Shown one piece after another: positions 52,957 through 63,005 of a DNA stretch of 63,016 bases. Source of the stretch: Snodgrassella sp. CFCC 13594 (GTDB taxonomy: Bacteria > Pseudomonadota > Gammaproteobacteria > Burkholderiales > Neisseriaceae); NCBI RefSeq assembly GCF_001590725.1, contig NZ_LQXR01000014.1:1-63016 (forward strand), given 5' to 3'. Numbering within the stretch: position 1 is the stretch's first letter; every line of letters begins with the position of its first letter. The notes under the pieces were generated by a model. It searched no databases. It saw only the letters and a list, made by a program, of their open reading frames with translations, and had not been told where the DNA came from. Position numbers and translations under genes: made by a program.

Positions 52957-53889
52957 ATGCGTCGAATCCTTTGCACTGGTTTCCTGCTGGTCGGCTTGAG
53001 TGCCTGCCAAGAAGAATCCACAGCCCCAAAGCCCAATGCGCTCAGTAAGGAAAGCCCTTCCACTAACCGCCCGCCCGATTCTGTAGTGGCTGCACAAGCA
53101 ATCGCGCCCATGCCCAAAGATATCTACCAGCGCTTTGTGTGGTATGGCAATAAAACCAAGAAGCAACTCACACACAGCACGCCTCAACAAATACACGCTC
53201 TGTATACCCAACTCATTGCCCAGCAAAGTCCATTACTGGAAACGATGATGACGCAGCAGACGGCGTTTCTGGATAATTATTATGCACCGAAATATTGGCA
53301 GCAAAAGTGTAATGAATGTATCCGCCCCAGCGCTCTTTTGCTGGCCAAGCAGCAGAAAATGGCTCGCTTTGGCTTAGAGTATTGGGAAATTGGCGAAGGC
53401 ATTGTGCTGATTCGCCCACAAGCGGATTATTATCTGAAATTATTTGGCGCCGATGCACCGGCAGATATGCAGGCCTATCTAAAGATACGCAGTAAGCAAG
53501 ATAAAGTCTTGGATCAATCAGATGCGGGGCTGATTATTTCGTTTGCCGAATTGGGCCAACGTATTCACGAGTGGGAACAATTTTTGGACACTTACCCGAA
53601 AAGCCCATTGGCCAAAGAAGCAAAAATTCAGTATGCCATGTATCAAAACTGGTTTTTGCTAGGGCTGGACAATACCCCCACTTACCATAGGGAAGCAGAA
53701 GGCGAAGGCGCGCAAGTGGAACCTGAAGCAGAAGCGGCATGGACAAAATACCAACAGCGATATCCCAACAGTCTGACGGCCCGGTTGATTCAAAGCACGC
53801 TGGCCATCCCCCCGCAGGATTATGATTTAAAGCAACAGCAACTACAAAAACGACAAGAGCAAGCCTTAGGAATTAAACTGAATAACTAA
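52957..53889 (+). CDS. Hypothetical lipoprotein with tetratricopeptide-like helices
   Basis: About 310 residues with lipobox LSAC (Cys near 17) and a Pro/Ser-rich linker. The remainder is helical and rich in Gln, Tyr and Trp; passages such as HEWEQFLDTYPKSPLAKEAK and WTKYQQRYPNSLTARLIQ resemble TPR-type helix pairs. A pair of Cys (QKCNECIRP) lies near residue 115. No family named. Start at ATG 52957; two preceding non-ATG codons are alternatives. Confidence 0.75.
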   Translation: MRRILCTGFLLVGLSACQEESTAPKPNALSKESPSTNRPPDSVVAAQAIAPMPKDIYQRFVWYGNKTKKQLTHSTPQQIHALYTQLIAQQSPLLETMMTQQTAFLDNYYAPKYWQQKCNECIRPSALLLAKQQKMARFGLEYWEIGEGIVLIRPQADYYLKLFGADAPADMQAYLKIRSKQDKVLDQSDAGLIISFAELGQRIHEWEQFLDTYPKSPLAKEAKIQYAMYQNWFLLGLDNTPTYHREAEGEGAQVEPEAEAAWTKYQQRYPNSLTARLIQSTLAIPPQDYDLKQQQLQKRQEQALGIKLNN

Positions 53890-53959
53890 CCCATCGGGCT
53901 GCCTGATTGGGTTTCAGGCAACCTAGTTGCGCAACAGACCCAGCAGCAAGAAACCCACG

Positions 53960-54415
53960 TTATGTATCCAATGAAGTCAAAGCACCGGCTTCAAAATAAG
54001 TCTGCATAATCGCCATGGCCGCAACTTGATCCAAAGCCTGTTTTTGCTTTTTGCCAAACACTTGAGCCTCGGCCAGTAAACTTTCGGCCACCACCGACGT
54101 TAACCGCTCATCCACCCAATATACGGGGAGATGAAAACGACCATGAAGACGCTGCCCGAATTTTCGACACAAGGCCGTTGCTTCATCATCCTGTCCATCC
54201 ATGTGTCGCGGCAAGCCCACGACCAAAGCCTGCGGCTGCCATTCACGGATTAATGCCGCAATGCGGCCAAAACGCGCGTCATTGGTGGTGGCGCATACGG
54301 TTTCCAAGGGATGACCGCTGCCCAATTCGGCTTCACCCACAGCCACGCCAATGCGTGCCGTTCCAAAATCAAAGGCCAATATGGTACCTTGACGAAGCGG
54401 CATTAAATCAGGCAT
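53960..54415 (-). CDS. ruvX: RuvX/YqgF Holliday junction resolvase-like nuclease
   Basis: About 151 residues, RNase H-like fold, acting in 16S rRNA 5' maturation and possibly Holliday junction cleavage. Motifs are [17 protein letters not shown] with the first catalytic Asp, [22 protein letters not shown] with the catalytic Glu, and a late [18 protein letters not shown] 54415 overlaps the algH end, matching the usual algH-ruvX arrangement. Confidence 0.93.
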   Translation of the reverse strand: MPDLMPLRQGTILAFDFGTARIGVAVGEAELGSGHPLETVCATTNDARFGRIAALIREWQPQALVVGLPRHMDGQDDEATALCRKFGQRLHGRFHLPVYWVDERLTSVVAESLLAEAQVFGKKQKQALDQVAAMAIMQTYFEAGALTSLDT

Positions 54416-54976
54416 GGCCAGCCAACCCACTGAGTTGTGCCATGTCCACATTCAATAATCGCATAGCAGCCTGATAACGATCGGCATAAGGGATATCAAA
54501 TAAGATATGGGCATCGGCTGGAGTTGTTAACCAAGAATTATCAGCCAGCTCACGTTCCAACTGTCCTGCCGACCAACTGCAGTAACCGATGGTCACCACT
54601 GCTTTACGCACGCTATCACCATCGGCCAAACCGGCAATGATGTCACGCGAAGTAGTCATGGCAATGTCGTCAGTCACCAATAAGCTACTGTCCCAAGAGC
54701 CCACTGGCGTATGCACCAAGAAGCTCGATCTACTTGTACAGGCCCACCCATCATCACCCATTGATTACAAAAGCGATTGGGTGTAGGTGTTTTTGCCGCA
54801 TCAAAAAGCAAGTCCATGGTCATCGGTGAGGGTTTGTTGATGACTACACCAACCGCGCCATCAGCATTGTGCTCACACACATACACCACGCTGCCGCCAA
54901 AAAATGGGTCAGCTAAACTGGGCATGGCAATCAAAAATTGATTGGCTAAAGAAAAAGGCTGCTGTTTTTCTGGCAT
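54408..54976 (-). CDS. YqgE/AlgH family protein, frame broken by one missing base
   Basis: Family of unclear function (AlgH is linked to alginate control in Pseudomonas). The first frame has [39 protein letters not shown] and [10 protein letters not shown]. The second frame has [15 protein letters not shown], the [18 protein letters not shown] core and the C-terminus. They join at about 54724-54726, where CGAGGCTTC (or GCTTTC) has lost one base. Restored length is 189 residues, as in E. coli YqgE. Start at 54976 is preferred; a start at 55012 is possible. Confidence 0.88.
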
Positions 54977-55053
54977 GGTCTTCTTTGTATTTAAGGTGGC
55001 TATCACGCGCATACTCCTACCGCAATGAATCAGCTGAAATATGGGGATGCAGT

Positions 55054-55083
55054 TTGAGTTTATCAAGTGAACCCCCTTATAAT
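55054..55083 (+). promoter_or_regulatory. Sigma-70 type promoter of gpmI
   Basis: TTGAGT (55054-55059), an 18-base spacer and TATAAT (55078-55083), about 100 bases before the start codon. One single DUS copy lies just downstream in the leader. Confidence 0.6.
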
Positions 55084-55182
55084 ACTGCATGAACGCAGCC
55101 TCTTCAGGCAGCCTATTTTTTTGTCGTTGCTTGAGTATGATCATTGGGCACACGAGCAACTGGTACCCACGAAAGGTTAATT

Positions 55183-56700
55183 GTGTCTTTAACCAAACCC
55201 ATAGTTTTGCTGATCCTAGATGGTTTCGGTCACCGTGCCGAGGGTGATGATAATGCTGTTTTGCTAGCCAAAACACCGCATTTAGATGTCTACCGCCAAC
55301 AATATGCTTACGGCACCATCGACGCTTCAGAACGTATGGTAGGGCTGCCCAGCGGCCAATTTGGCAACTCGGAAGTGGGCCATTTAAATATAGGCGCAGG
55401 TCGCGTGGTCCCGCAAGACATTACGCGCATCGATATGGCCATCGAGAAAGGTAGCTTGGCAGACAACGCCGTTCTCCAAACCGCGTGGCAGGTACCCAAC
55501 AAAACCGTGCATTTGCTGGGGCTATTTTCAGATGGTGGTGTACACAGCCACATTGATCATTTTTTTGCTATTTTGGATGCCGCCATTGCCGCAGGCATGC
55601 GCAAAATCGTGGTACATCCTTTTTTAGATGGACGCGATACGCCACCACAAAGTGCTCGCCCTTATTTACAACGTTTGCAGGTCTACATGAACCAGCACTC
55701 ACATGTTTTGTGCGGCAGCGTGGTGGGGCGTTTTTATGCCATGGATCGCGACAACCGCTGGGATCGGGTTGAAGCAGCTTACAATGCCTTATTTGGTGAC
55801 GCGCCTTTTCAGGCAGCATCAGTCGAAGCGGCACTGGATGCCGCTTATGCTCGCGGTGAGCACGATGAATTTGTACAAGCCACCATAGTCAATCCTCAAG
55901 GCAAGCTGGCTGATGGCGATGCGGTGCTGTTTCTAAATTTCCGCGCCGATCGCGCACGCGAACTCACGCAAGCCCTGACCTTTGACGATTTCACTGGCTT
56001 TACACGCAAACACCGTGTTCATCCCGGCTACTTTGCCAGCATCACCAGCTACGGCACCCAATTCACGCATCCTGTTATGTTTCGCAAATCTGCCATTGAA
56101 AATGGCTTGGGTGAGTTTTTGTCGAAGCAAGGATTCAGCCAACTGCGTATTGCCGAAACCGAGAAATACCCCCACGTCACCTATTTTTTTAGCGGTGGGC
56201 GCGAAGAACCTTATCCTGGTGAAGAGCGCATTCTAATTCCCTCCCCCAAAGTGACAACTTATGATTTGCAGCCAGAAATGAGCGCACAACAAGTGGCAGA
56301 TCAAATCATCAATAGCATCGCGCACCGCCAGCATGACATGATTATTTGTAATTTTGCCAATGGTGACATGGTTGGCCACACCGGTATTTTGCCCGCAGCC
56401 ATCAAAGCTGTGGAAACCCTTGACCAATGTGTTGGCGAAGTGGTTCAGGCAGCCTTAGCCGCCGGCGGTGAAGTATTGATCACCGCTGATCATGGCAATT
56501 GCGAACGCATGTACGATGCCAAAAGCGGTCAGGCACACACCCAACACACCACCGATCCAGTGCCTTTCTTGTACATTGGCCGACCTGCCCACATTGAAGC
56601 CGGTGGTGCCTTAAAAGACATCGCGCCGTCCTTATTGGCCATGTTGGGCATCAATCCGCCAGCAGAAATGACTGGCCACAGCCTGATTCAGTTCAGTTAA
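55183..56700 (+). CDS. gpmI: 2,3-bisphosphoglycerate-independent phosphoglycerate mutase
   Basis: Manganese enzyme of glycolysis interconverting 3- and 2-phosphoglycerate. About 505 residues. Motifs are VLLILDGFGHR with the first metal Asp, PSGQFGNSEVGHLNIGAGRV with the phosphoserine, HPFLDGRDTPP, NFRADRAREL, and the C-terminal LITADHGNCERM. The start is GTG 55183 with AAGG six bases upstream. Upstream in-frame ATG 55144 would add unconserved residues. Confidence 0.96.
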   Translation: MSLTKPIVLLILDGFGHRAEGDDNAVLLAKTPHLDVYRQQYAYGTIDASERMVGLPSGQFGNSEVGHLNIGAGRVVPQDITRIDMAIEKGSLADNAVLQTAWQVPNKTVHLLGLFSDGGVHSHIDHFFAILDAAIAAGMRKIVVHPFLDGRDTPPQSARPYLQRLQVYMNQHSHVLCGSVVGRFYAMDRDNRWDRVEAAYNALFGDAPFQAASVEAALDAAYARGEHDEFVQATIVNPQGKLADGDAVLFLNFRADRARELTQALTFDDFTGFTRKHRVHPGYFASITSYGTQFTHPVMFRKSAIENGLGEFLSKQGFSQLRIAETEKYPHVTYFFSGGREEPYPGEERILIPSPKVTTYDLQPEMSAQQVADQIINSIAHRQHDMIICNFANGDMVGHTGILPAAIKAVETLDQCVGEVVQAALAAGGEVLITADHGNCERMYDAKSGQAHTQHTTDPVPFLYIGRPAHIEAGGALKDIAPSLLAMLGINPPAEMTGHSLIQFS

Positions 56701-56704
56701 CGTC

Positions 56705-58036
56705 ATGAAACACTTTATTGGATACGCTCTGGCCATGCTGTTGGGCGGTATGCCACCCATGGTTTGGTCTGCACCCGCGGCATCACCACAAGACTTACAA
56801 CAAGTGCAAAAAGCGATTTCCGGTACCCAACGGCAAATCCAGCAAACCACAGCCACGCAAAAACAAGTGGACGCTTCACTCACACATACTCAAAACCAGC
56901 TGCAACAAGTGCAAAAACAGCTGGCCACCCTCGCCAAGCAGCGTGGCTTGAGCACGGCCAAATTACAACAACTGCAAACTCAGCTTGAGGAATTGAAAAC
57001 CCGCATTGGCGGTGCCCAAACACAAGTGGCGCGGCTACTCAATGCGCATTACCGCAACCGCCAACCCAATGCCATCAATTTATTATTGAAAAACAACAGC
57101 GCACAGCAAAAAGGCCGCTTGTTGCAATACATGCGTTATGTTAATCAGGCCAATGAACAAGTCATCAGCCGATTGCGCACGCAACAACAGGCTCTGGCGC
57201 AACAACAGCAAGCCATTGCCCAACAACAAAGACAATTGACTCAGCTGCAAGCCAAACAAAAAAATGTCCTTGCCCAATTGGGCCGCCAACATGCTGCTCA
57301 AAAAAACCAAAGTAATCAGCTGGATCAGCAACTGGACCAACAAAATGCCAAGTTAAGCACACTCAAAGCCAACGAGCGCCAACTCAGTAACCTCATCAGT
57401 CGCTTGAGTGCACAAGCAGCAGTAAAACGCAAAGCGGCAGCCAATGCCCATCATCAAGCACAGCAAAAACGCCAAGCTCAGCTGGCGGCTTCTACCCAAG
57501 CAGCCAAAATACCAGTGGCGCCACCTGGCAAAAAAAACACGCGCAGCACCATCCCCAAATCCACACCCAACGCCGCAAAATCTACCCTTACCGCCGAAGA
57601 TATGGCCTTGCAAGCACCGCAGATCGCCACAGAAGCGCCAACGGAATTGAATGGATTTGCTCGTATGCAAGGGCAAATGCGCCGACCCGTTAGCGGTCGA
57701 GTAGCCGGCCAATTTGGGCAAGCCAAACCTGGTGGCGGCACATGGAAAGGATTGTTTTTCGCCACGCCTCCCGCCAGCGTACAAAGCATTGCGCCAGGCG
57801 AGGTGATTTATGCGGGCGCTTTATCTGGCTATGGCCATACTGTGATTGTAGACCATGGCAATGGCTATGTGAGCGTTTATGCTGGCTTAGGTGGCGTGGC
57901 CGTGCATTCAGGCAGCCACATCAGCGCACGCCAAGGCATAGGACGCAGTGGCAGCCTACCCAATGGTGAAAATGGCTTGTATTTCGAAATTCGTTACCAT
58001 AGCCAACCGATGAACCCTTTATCATTCATCAGCTGA
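56705..58036 (+). CDS. envC: EnvC-like murein hydrolase activator
   Basis: A 443-residue periplasmic protein with signal peptide (near WSA), a long Gln-rich coiled coil (residues 30-255), a Pro/Ala linker, and a C-terminal LytM/M23 domain. The domain lacks the zinc ligands: WKGLFF replaces the HxxxD site and YAGLG replaces the HxH site. That is the degenerate form that activates amidases rather than cutting peptidoglycan itself. Starts four bases after gpmI and precedes ctpA, the usual order. Confidence 0.9.
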   Translation: MKHFIGYALAMLLGGMPPMVWSAPAASPQDLQQVQKAISGTQRQIQQTTATQKQVDASLTHTQNQLQQVQKQLATLAKQRGLSTAKLQQLQTQLEELKTRIGGAQTQVARLLNAHYRNRQPNAINLLLKNNSAQQKGRLLQYMRYVNQANEQVISRLRTQQQALAQQQQAIAQQQRQLTQLQAKQKNVLAQLGRQHAAQKNQSNQLDQQLDQQNAKLSTLKANERQLSNLISRLSAQAAVKRKAAANAHHQAQQKRQAQLAASTQAAKIPVAPPGKKNTRSTIPKSTPNAAKSTLTAEDMALQAPQIATEAPTELNGFARMQGQMRRPVSGRVAGQFGQAKPGGGTWKGLFFATPPASVQSIAPGEVIYAGALSGYGHTVIVDHGNGYVSVYAGLGGVAVHSGSHISARQGIGRSGSLPNGENGLYFEIRYHSQPMNPLSFIS

Positions 58037-58191
58037 TAGCCGCTTAAACATCACCATTACCCAACATCGATTAGCAAAGATTTACCCACTTGCACTTGCC
58101 CTCTCGACATTTTTTTTTTAAGCTCTGCAAGCTGTGTAGCGCCCAATAAACCATTATTTCGGGCACACACCATTGACACTCAGGGAAAGAA

Positions 58192-59682
58192 TTGAACCAA
58201 ATGGCCAAACCCACCATCAAAAAAATTGCAATTTACACATTAGGTGCGCTGAGCGGCGCTTTATTGACACTGAGTGTACAAAGCTACGCCAACGGACAAA
58301 AAGAAGTATTGCCAGTACAATCGCTGCGCACCATGGCCGAGGTTTACGGACAAATCAAAGCCAACTATGTCGACAATAAAAATGATGACCAGATTCTCGA
58401 AGGTGCCTTAAAGGGCATGGTTTCGAATTTGGATCCCCACTCCGAATACCTCACGGTGAAGGACTATGCCGACTTACAAGAAAGCACCACTGGCGAGTTT
58501 GGTGGTCTGGGCATGGAAATTGGTGCCGAAGAAGGCTTCATTAAAGTGGTCTCGCCCATTGAAGATACGCCTGCCGAACGCGCCGGCGTCAAAAGTGGTG
58601 ATTACATTGTAAAGATCAACGATGAATCAACCCGTGGCATGACTTCCACTGAGGCGGTGAAAAAAATGCGCGGTAAACCGGGCACCAAAATCACCCTAAC
58701 CTTATCGCGCAAAGACGCTTCCCAACCGATTGTAGTGCACCTCACTCGTGCCATCATTAAGGTCAAAAGTGTGCGCTATAAATTATTGGAGCCCGGTTAC
58801 GGCTACGTGCGTATTACTCAATTCCAAGAACGCACCGTCCCAACCTTGGTTGAAGCCATCGACGCTTTGCATCAAGAAAATAAAGCACCGTTGAAAGGCT
58901 TGGTGTTAGATTTGCGCGACGATCCGGGCGGCTTGCTCAATGGCGCAGTGGGCGTATCGGCGGTATTTTTGCAGCCAGGTGCTAAAGTTGTCAGCACTAA
59001 GGGCCGAGATAAAGCAGAAGGCATGGATTTAAAAGCCGTACCACAAGATTATTTGATGTCATCTGGGTCTGATCCCTTGTCGACCTTGCCTGCTGAAATT
59101 AAAACCATCCCCATCACGATCTTAATTAATTCAGGCACAGCCTCCGCATCGGAAATCGTGTCAGGGGCTTTGCAAGATCACAAACGTGCAGTAGTAGTAG
59201 GCACCCAAAGTTTCGGGAAAGGCTCGGTGCAAACAGTAATGCCATTATCCAATGGCGCCGCCATGAAAATCACCACAGCCTTGTATTACACGCCCAACGA
59301 CCGCTCTATTCAGGCGCAAGGGATTGTGCCCGATGTCGAAGTTTTGGATAAGAAACGGCTGTATGAAAGCCGCGAAGCGGATTTGGCGGGCCACATTAGC
59401 AACCCGTTTGGTGGCAAGGAAACCAAGGGCGAAATCATTACCCAAGATCAAAACAGCCAAGCCGCCAGCACCCCCACCAATGCGGCACCGGATAAAAGTG
59501 CATCCAGCAAGAATGCGGATAATGAAGACGATTGGCTGAGCCGTCGCGACCCTAATCCAGCCAAAGATGAACAACTCAAAACGGCTTTGGATCTGGTGAA
59601 AAACCCCACAAAATGGCAACAATCATTGGGATTGGCTGCTAAAAAACCCGCCAAACCACTGAAAAAAAGCAGTGATGATTGA
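58192..59682 (+). CDS. ctpA: Carboxy-terminal processing protease (S41 family)
   Basis: Periplasmic serine protease of 496 residues with an N-terminal anchor. Domains in order: anchor (about 1-33), PDZ domain with GGLGMEIGAEEGFIKVVSPI, then the S41 core. Catalytic Ser lies in NSGTASASEIVSGAL and the Lys in GTQSFGKGSVQT. A disordered Ser/Ala/Asn tail follows (after about 420). Start may be TTG 58192, which has AGGGA at good spacing, or ATG 58201. Confidence 0.94.
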   Translation: MNQMAKPTIKKIAIYTLGALSGALLTLSVQSYANGQKEVLPVQSLRTMAEVYGQIKANYVDNKNDDQILEGALKGMVSNLDPHSEYLTVKDYADLQESTTGEFGGLGMEIGAEEGFIKVVSPIEDTPAERAGVKSGDYIVKINDESTRGMTSTEAVKKMRGKPGTKITLTLSRKDASQPIVVHLTRAIIKVKSVRYKLLEPGYGYVRITQFQERTVPTLVEAIDALHQENKAPLKGLVLDLRDDPGGLLNGAVGVSAVFLQPGAKVVSTKGRDKAEGMDLKAVPQDYLMSSGSDPLSTLPAEIKTIPITILINSGTASASEIVSGALQDHKRAVVVGTQSFGKGSVQTVMPLSNGAAMKITTALYYTPNDRSIQAQGIVPDVEVLDKKRLYESREADLAGHISNPFGGKETKGEIITQDQNSQAASTPTNAAPDKSASSKNADNEDDWLSRRDPNPAKDEQLKTALDLVKNPTKWQQSLGLAAKKPAKPLKKSSDD

Positions 59683-59731
59683 GTAGCCAATCTATGTTGT
59701 TTTTCTGCTGAGCAAAACCAATCAATGTACG

Positions 59732-59764
59732 CAGCCGTTATCCTCTCCGATAACGGCTGTTTTG
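59732..59764 (+). terminator. Rho-independent terminator after ctpA
   Basis: 10-bp perfect stem (59732-59741 with 59750-59759), 8-base loop and a following T run; outer AGCAAAA/TTTTGCT extends the pairing. Confidence 0.85.
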
Positions 59765-59786
59765 CTACTGGCCCAATTTAATCAAA

Positions 59787-61657
59787 TCATGACTGGCGCA
59801 CAGAGATAGCTTGTTGGTGTTTAGGTTCTTGAGTTAAATGGTAAATTATTTCGATATACTGCGGTAAAATCAGTTCACCATGTTTATCTGTGAATGCCAT
59901 CGCTTTATCCAAGCTGCGTGTGATTCGTACTAAGCAACTTAAATCATTCAACATGGATCCGCCTAACCAGCCATTGATCTGCCCTGCCGCGATCGCATCC
60001 AATACCTGCTGCCGAAAATCATAAATGAATGCTTGATTGTGTGCTTCCCAAGTGTGCAAATACTGGGCCCAAGCGGCCGCCGAGTAATGCTGAGGCCGCC
60101 ATAAATGCAGTGCCTCGCGCAACAAATCCTTTAAATGACGGCGCAAATCTTGGTACCTCTTTTTTGCCTGATCATCGTCGCTGTGTAAAAAACGAGCCAT
60201 GTTGCGCTGCAGTTCATTGGCATCTTTAACAGCATCCATCAAATGCATCACCACAATGGGGATGCTATTCCACCAAATCTTTTGCTGTGCTGTCAAAGGC
60301 TGCCTGAAGCGGCCCATAAAATTAAGTAACTCACCATAAACGCCTTTAATATAAACGCGATACAAGTCATCGGTGGTGGGCAACGATGAAGGCGCCTCAT
60401 GACCATTTTGCAGTTCAATTTCGGCAGCGGCATCGTCATATAATTTCCAGCTAGGGATCTGCGCCGCATGAGCAATCAATTCTAAGCTCAGCCGTCCTAA
60501 ATGTGCGGTTTCCTGCATCAGCGCCATCAATGCCGTATCTGCTGTGGCCAAAGCTGTTTTACTTAGATACAGAGCGGGCTTGGGCTGAACCAAAATATCT
60601 GCAGTCGTTTCAGGCAACAATACAGCGTCTGCTGGTATTTCCGGCAACCAGCGCATCAGCGCCGCCGCCAGCTTGGATTGCCAAGCCAAAATAGTGCCAC
60701 ACCCAAAGCATTAAACAGCGTATGGAAAAGCGCCAGTTGAATCAAAAGATTGCCACCCAAACCCACCAATGCGGCTAGATTCTCTACGATCCATTGCAAA
60801 GGCAGCAACAACAGCAACGCCAAAATAGCGGTCACACCATTAAACAGCAAGTGAGCTAATACCAACCGCTGACCATTCCGATCGCCCCCCAGCAGCCCCA
60901 CCACAGCCGTACTCAAACTACTGCCGAAGTTAGAACCAATGGCCATAGCCAGCCCATGCAATAAAATCAATTGCCCGCCACCCAACGCAGCCAAAGTAAT
61001 CATCAGTGTGGCATGACTGGATTGCAAAACGACTGTCAGCAACAATCCGGCTAAAGCAAACAGCGCGACACCCCATCCTCCACTAACGGGCAACTGAGTA
61101 AAATCGACGCCATGACTAAAATGAGTAAACCCAGATTTAATGGCTTCAATACCGAGAAAAATCAACCCTATGCCCAGCAAAACTCGGCCCGCAGCCTTGG
61201 CTTTATCACCCAAAAAGCTGGCCAGAATACCAAAAAAGACCAGAGGCAAGGCAATCGGACTTAAGCTGAGATTTTGCCCAGCCAAAGCCAGCAGCCAAAT
61301 ACCGCTGGTGGCACCCAAATTTGCCCCCAAAATAATAGCAATGCCGCCTGCTAGGCTAACCATGCCTGCCGACAAAAAAGCCATAGTGAGAAAAGACACC
61401 AATGTGGTCGATTGCATCAGAAAAGTGGCACCCATGCCAAATAACATACCTTTTGTGGGTGTTTGCGTGCTTTTGCCTAGAATTTTTTCTATCAGCCCGC
61501 CAGCCAACCCCTGCAAACCTTCTTCCATACATTGCATGCCAAATAAAAACAATGCCAAGCCATAGCAAAGTAGCAACCAGCTATCACTGGCATGGAAACT
61601 GATGGCAAACAAGATAACCGCCAACAGCATCAATGCGATTTTTAGATGTTTATTCAT
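59787..61657 (-). CDS. Na/Pi cotransporter family protein with PhoU-like tail, frame broken by one missing base
   Basis: Sodium-dependent phosphate cotransporter type. The first frame holds the membrane part with both family repeats (GATFLMQSTTLVSFLTMAFL, GANLGATSGIW, LQSSHATLMITLAAL and SNFGSSLSTA). The second frame is a soluble helical domain resembling PhoU. They join at 60688-60691, where TTTTT reads as TTTT, giving ALFLAWQSKL. Restored length is 623 residues. Without repair the tail looks like a separate 300-residue unknown protein. Only about 45 bases separate the start from the tRNA fragment, so its native promoter may be lost. Confidence 0.88.
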
Positions 61658-61702
61658 GATTCAGCGCCACACTATGCTACATTGGCCTTATATTCCATTT
61701 GT

Positions 61703-61730
61703 CCAGGGTTCGATCCCTGACGACCCACCA
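61703..61730 (+). tRNA. tRNA 3'-end fragment (tRNA-Lys-like), probable attachment core
   Basis: T-arm (CAGGG-TTCGAT-CCCTG), acceptor strand ACGACCC, discriminator A and CCA. The acceptor strand matches tRNA-Lys. The loop has six bases where seven are needed, another apparent lost base. No matching 5' GGGTCGT or anticodon arm lies to the left, so only the 3' end is here. Such fragments mark the attachment site of integrating elements, and an integrase gene lies 25 bases to the right. Confidence 0.7.
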
Positions 61731-61754
61731 TATTTAATATTAAAAATCATTTAC

Positions 61755-62793
61755 TTATGATTTTTTAAAATCAGGCACAGTATTTTCTGTGTCTTTTTTG
61801 TGTCTAACTAAATGAATGTTATCAAGAACACTGGCATGTTGCTGTAAATGTTCAGACGATAAATGTGCATAGCGTTGAACCATTTCCAAACTCTCCCATC
61901 CCCCATTTCTTTCAATGTATGATTGGTACTCCCTTCTGAGCTAACCAACTTGCCCATGTGTGTCTAAGATCATGCCACCGGAAATCCAAAAGCCCAGCTT
62001 CTCTAACTGCCTTTTTCCAAAGTTTAGAATTTAAACTCTGAATTGGATTTCCTTTTGAATTAACAAAAACATAAATTGGATGTTTACCTCGTTGCATTTT
62101 TAAAACATCTAATGCCATTTCATTTAAAGCAACACCTAAAGAATGCTCCGACTTTGTTTCACTTTCTCCAAACCATGCTGCCCTCTTGCTTATATCCACT
62201 TGACACCATTTTAAATGAAAGACATTTGATTGCCTCAAGCCAGTGGCTAAACTGAAAACAGCCATTAAGGCCATGTAGCTTGGAAGTTTTGAAATTAAAC
62301 ACTGAGCTTCTTTGACAGTAATCCAACGAACTCTTTTGCTTGGCTCTTTGTATAAAGGTATTTGTGGAATATCATCGATCCATTGCCAATCATATTTTGC
62401 TTTACGCAAAATTGCCCTGATTAAAGCTATATACCTATTCTTTGTAGCTTTGGAACAAGGCAAGCTATTCACAGTTTCTAGTATCATACTCCTAGAAATA
62501 CTATTCAAATTTAAGCCTCTTAATGACTGTAAATGGCGCAATCTACTTATATCGGCTTTAATACTTTTCTTTTCACCTCCCTTTTCTTGAATCCAAAGTA
62601 ATACGGCCTCGTCCCAAATCCTCTTTGGTTTATCACCCAAACGGTCGATTCTCCACTGTTCATAAGCTAATTTGTCGTGAAGTTCTTGTGCTTCGGTTTT
62701 GTTTTTAGTTCCAGAAGAGCGTCTAATTCGCTGGCCAGTTTGCGTTTTGATATCAATGTACCAAATTCCATTTTCTCTTTGATAAATTGGCAT
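61755..62793 (-). CDS. Tyrosine recombinase (phage-type integrase), frame broken by two missing bases
   Basis: Site-specific integrase. The N-terminal arm-binding domain starts MPIYQRENGIWYIDIKT. Catalytic Arg is in FSLATGLRQSNVFHLKW, the His-x-x-Arg in RWHDLRHTWASWLA. The first frame stops at 61918-61920; a missing T there and a missing G at 61901-61905 (six to five) restore LKEMGGWESLEMVQRYAHLS with the catalytic Tyr, ending at TAA 61755-61757. Restored length is 346 residues. It is transcribed toward the attachment core, the usual orientation. Confidence 0.9.
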
Positions 62794-63005
62794 TTCTGTT
62801 CACTCCGTCGTTCGAGTGACGCTTGCACTTGGTCATTGTGCAAAGCGTTTAAAAAATCGTCAAGGTCACTTGCCCTGATACAATATTTTCGTCCCGGCTT
62901 ACTGGCTTTCAGTAAACCTGAACGAATATGTTGTCGAATTGTTTGATCGTGACACTGGCAAATCTGAGCCGCTTCTACTACCGTATAGGTCTTCAGTTCA
63001 GCCAT
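62667..63005 (-). CDS. Excisionase-like helix-turn-helix protein, probable frame error near 3' end
   Basis: Small DNA-binding protein with a MerR/excisionase type HTH: YTVVEAAQICQCHDQTIRQH near residue 7, then GLLKASKPGRKYCIRASDLD. As read it is 112 residues and overlaps the integrase by 127 bases, and its last part is a shadow of the integrase frame. One extra base near 62808 would end it at TGA 62800-62802, giving 68 residues and a six-base gap to the integrase ATG. That is more natural. ATG 63005 follows AGGA. The element continues past the window. Confidence 0.75.
   Translation of the reverse strand: MAELKTYTVVEAAQICQCHDQTIRQHIRSGLLKASKPGRKYCIRASDLDDFLNALHNDQVQASLERRSEQKCQFIKEKMEFGTLISKRKLASELDALLELKTKPKHKNFTTN

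Noticed and set aside
56705..58036. EnvC homologue as an active M23 endopeptidase
   Set aside because: Both zinc-ligand motifs of the LytM domain are replaced, so an activator role fits better.
59787..60689. Separate 300-residue hypothetical gene
   Set aside because: It is the PhoU-like tail of the Na/Pi cotransporter; one added T joins the frames and gives the usual family length.
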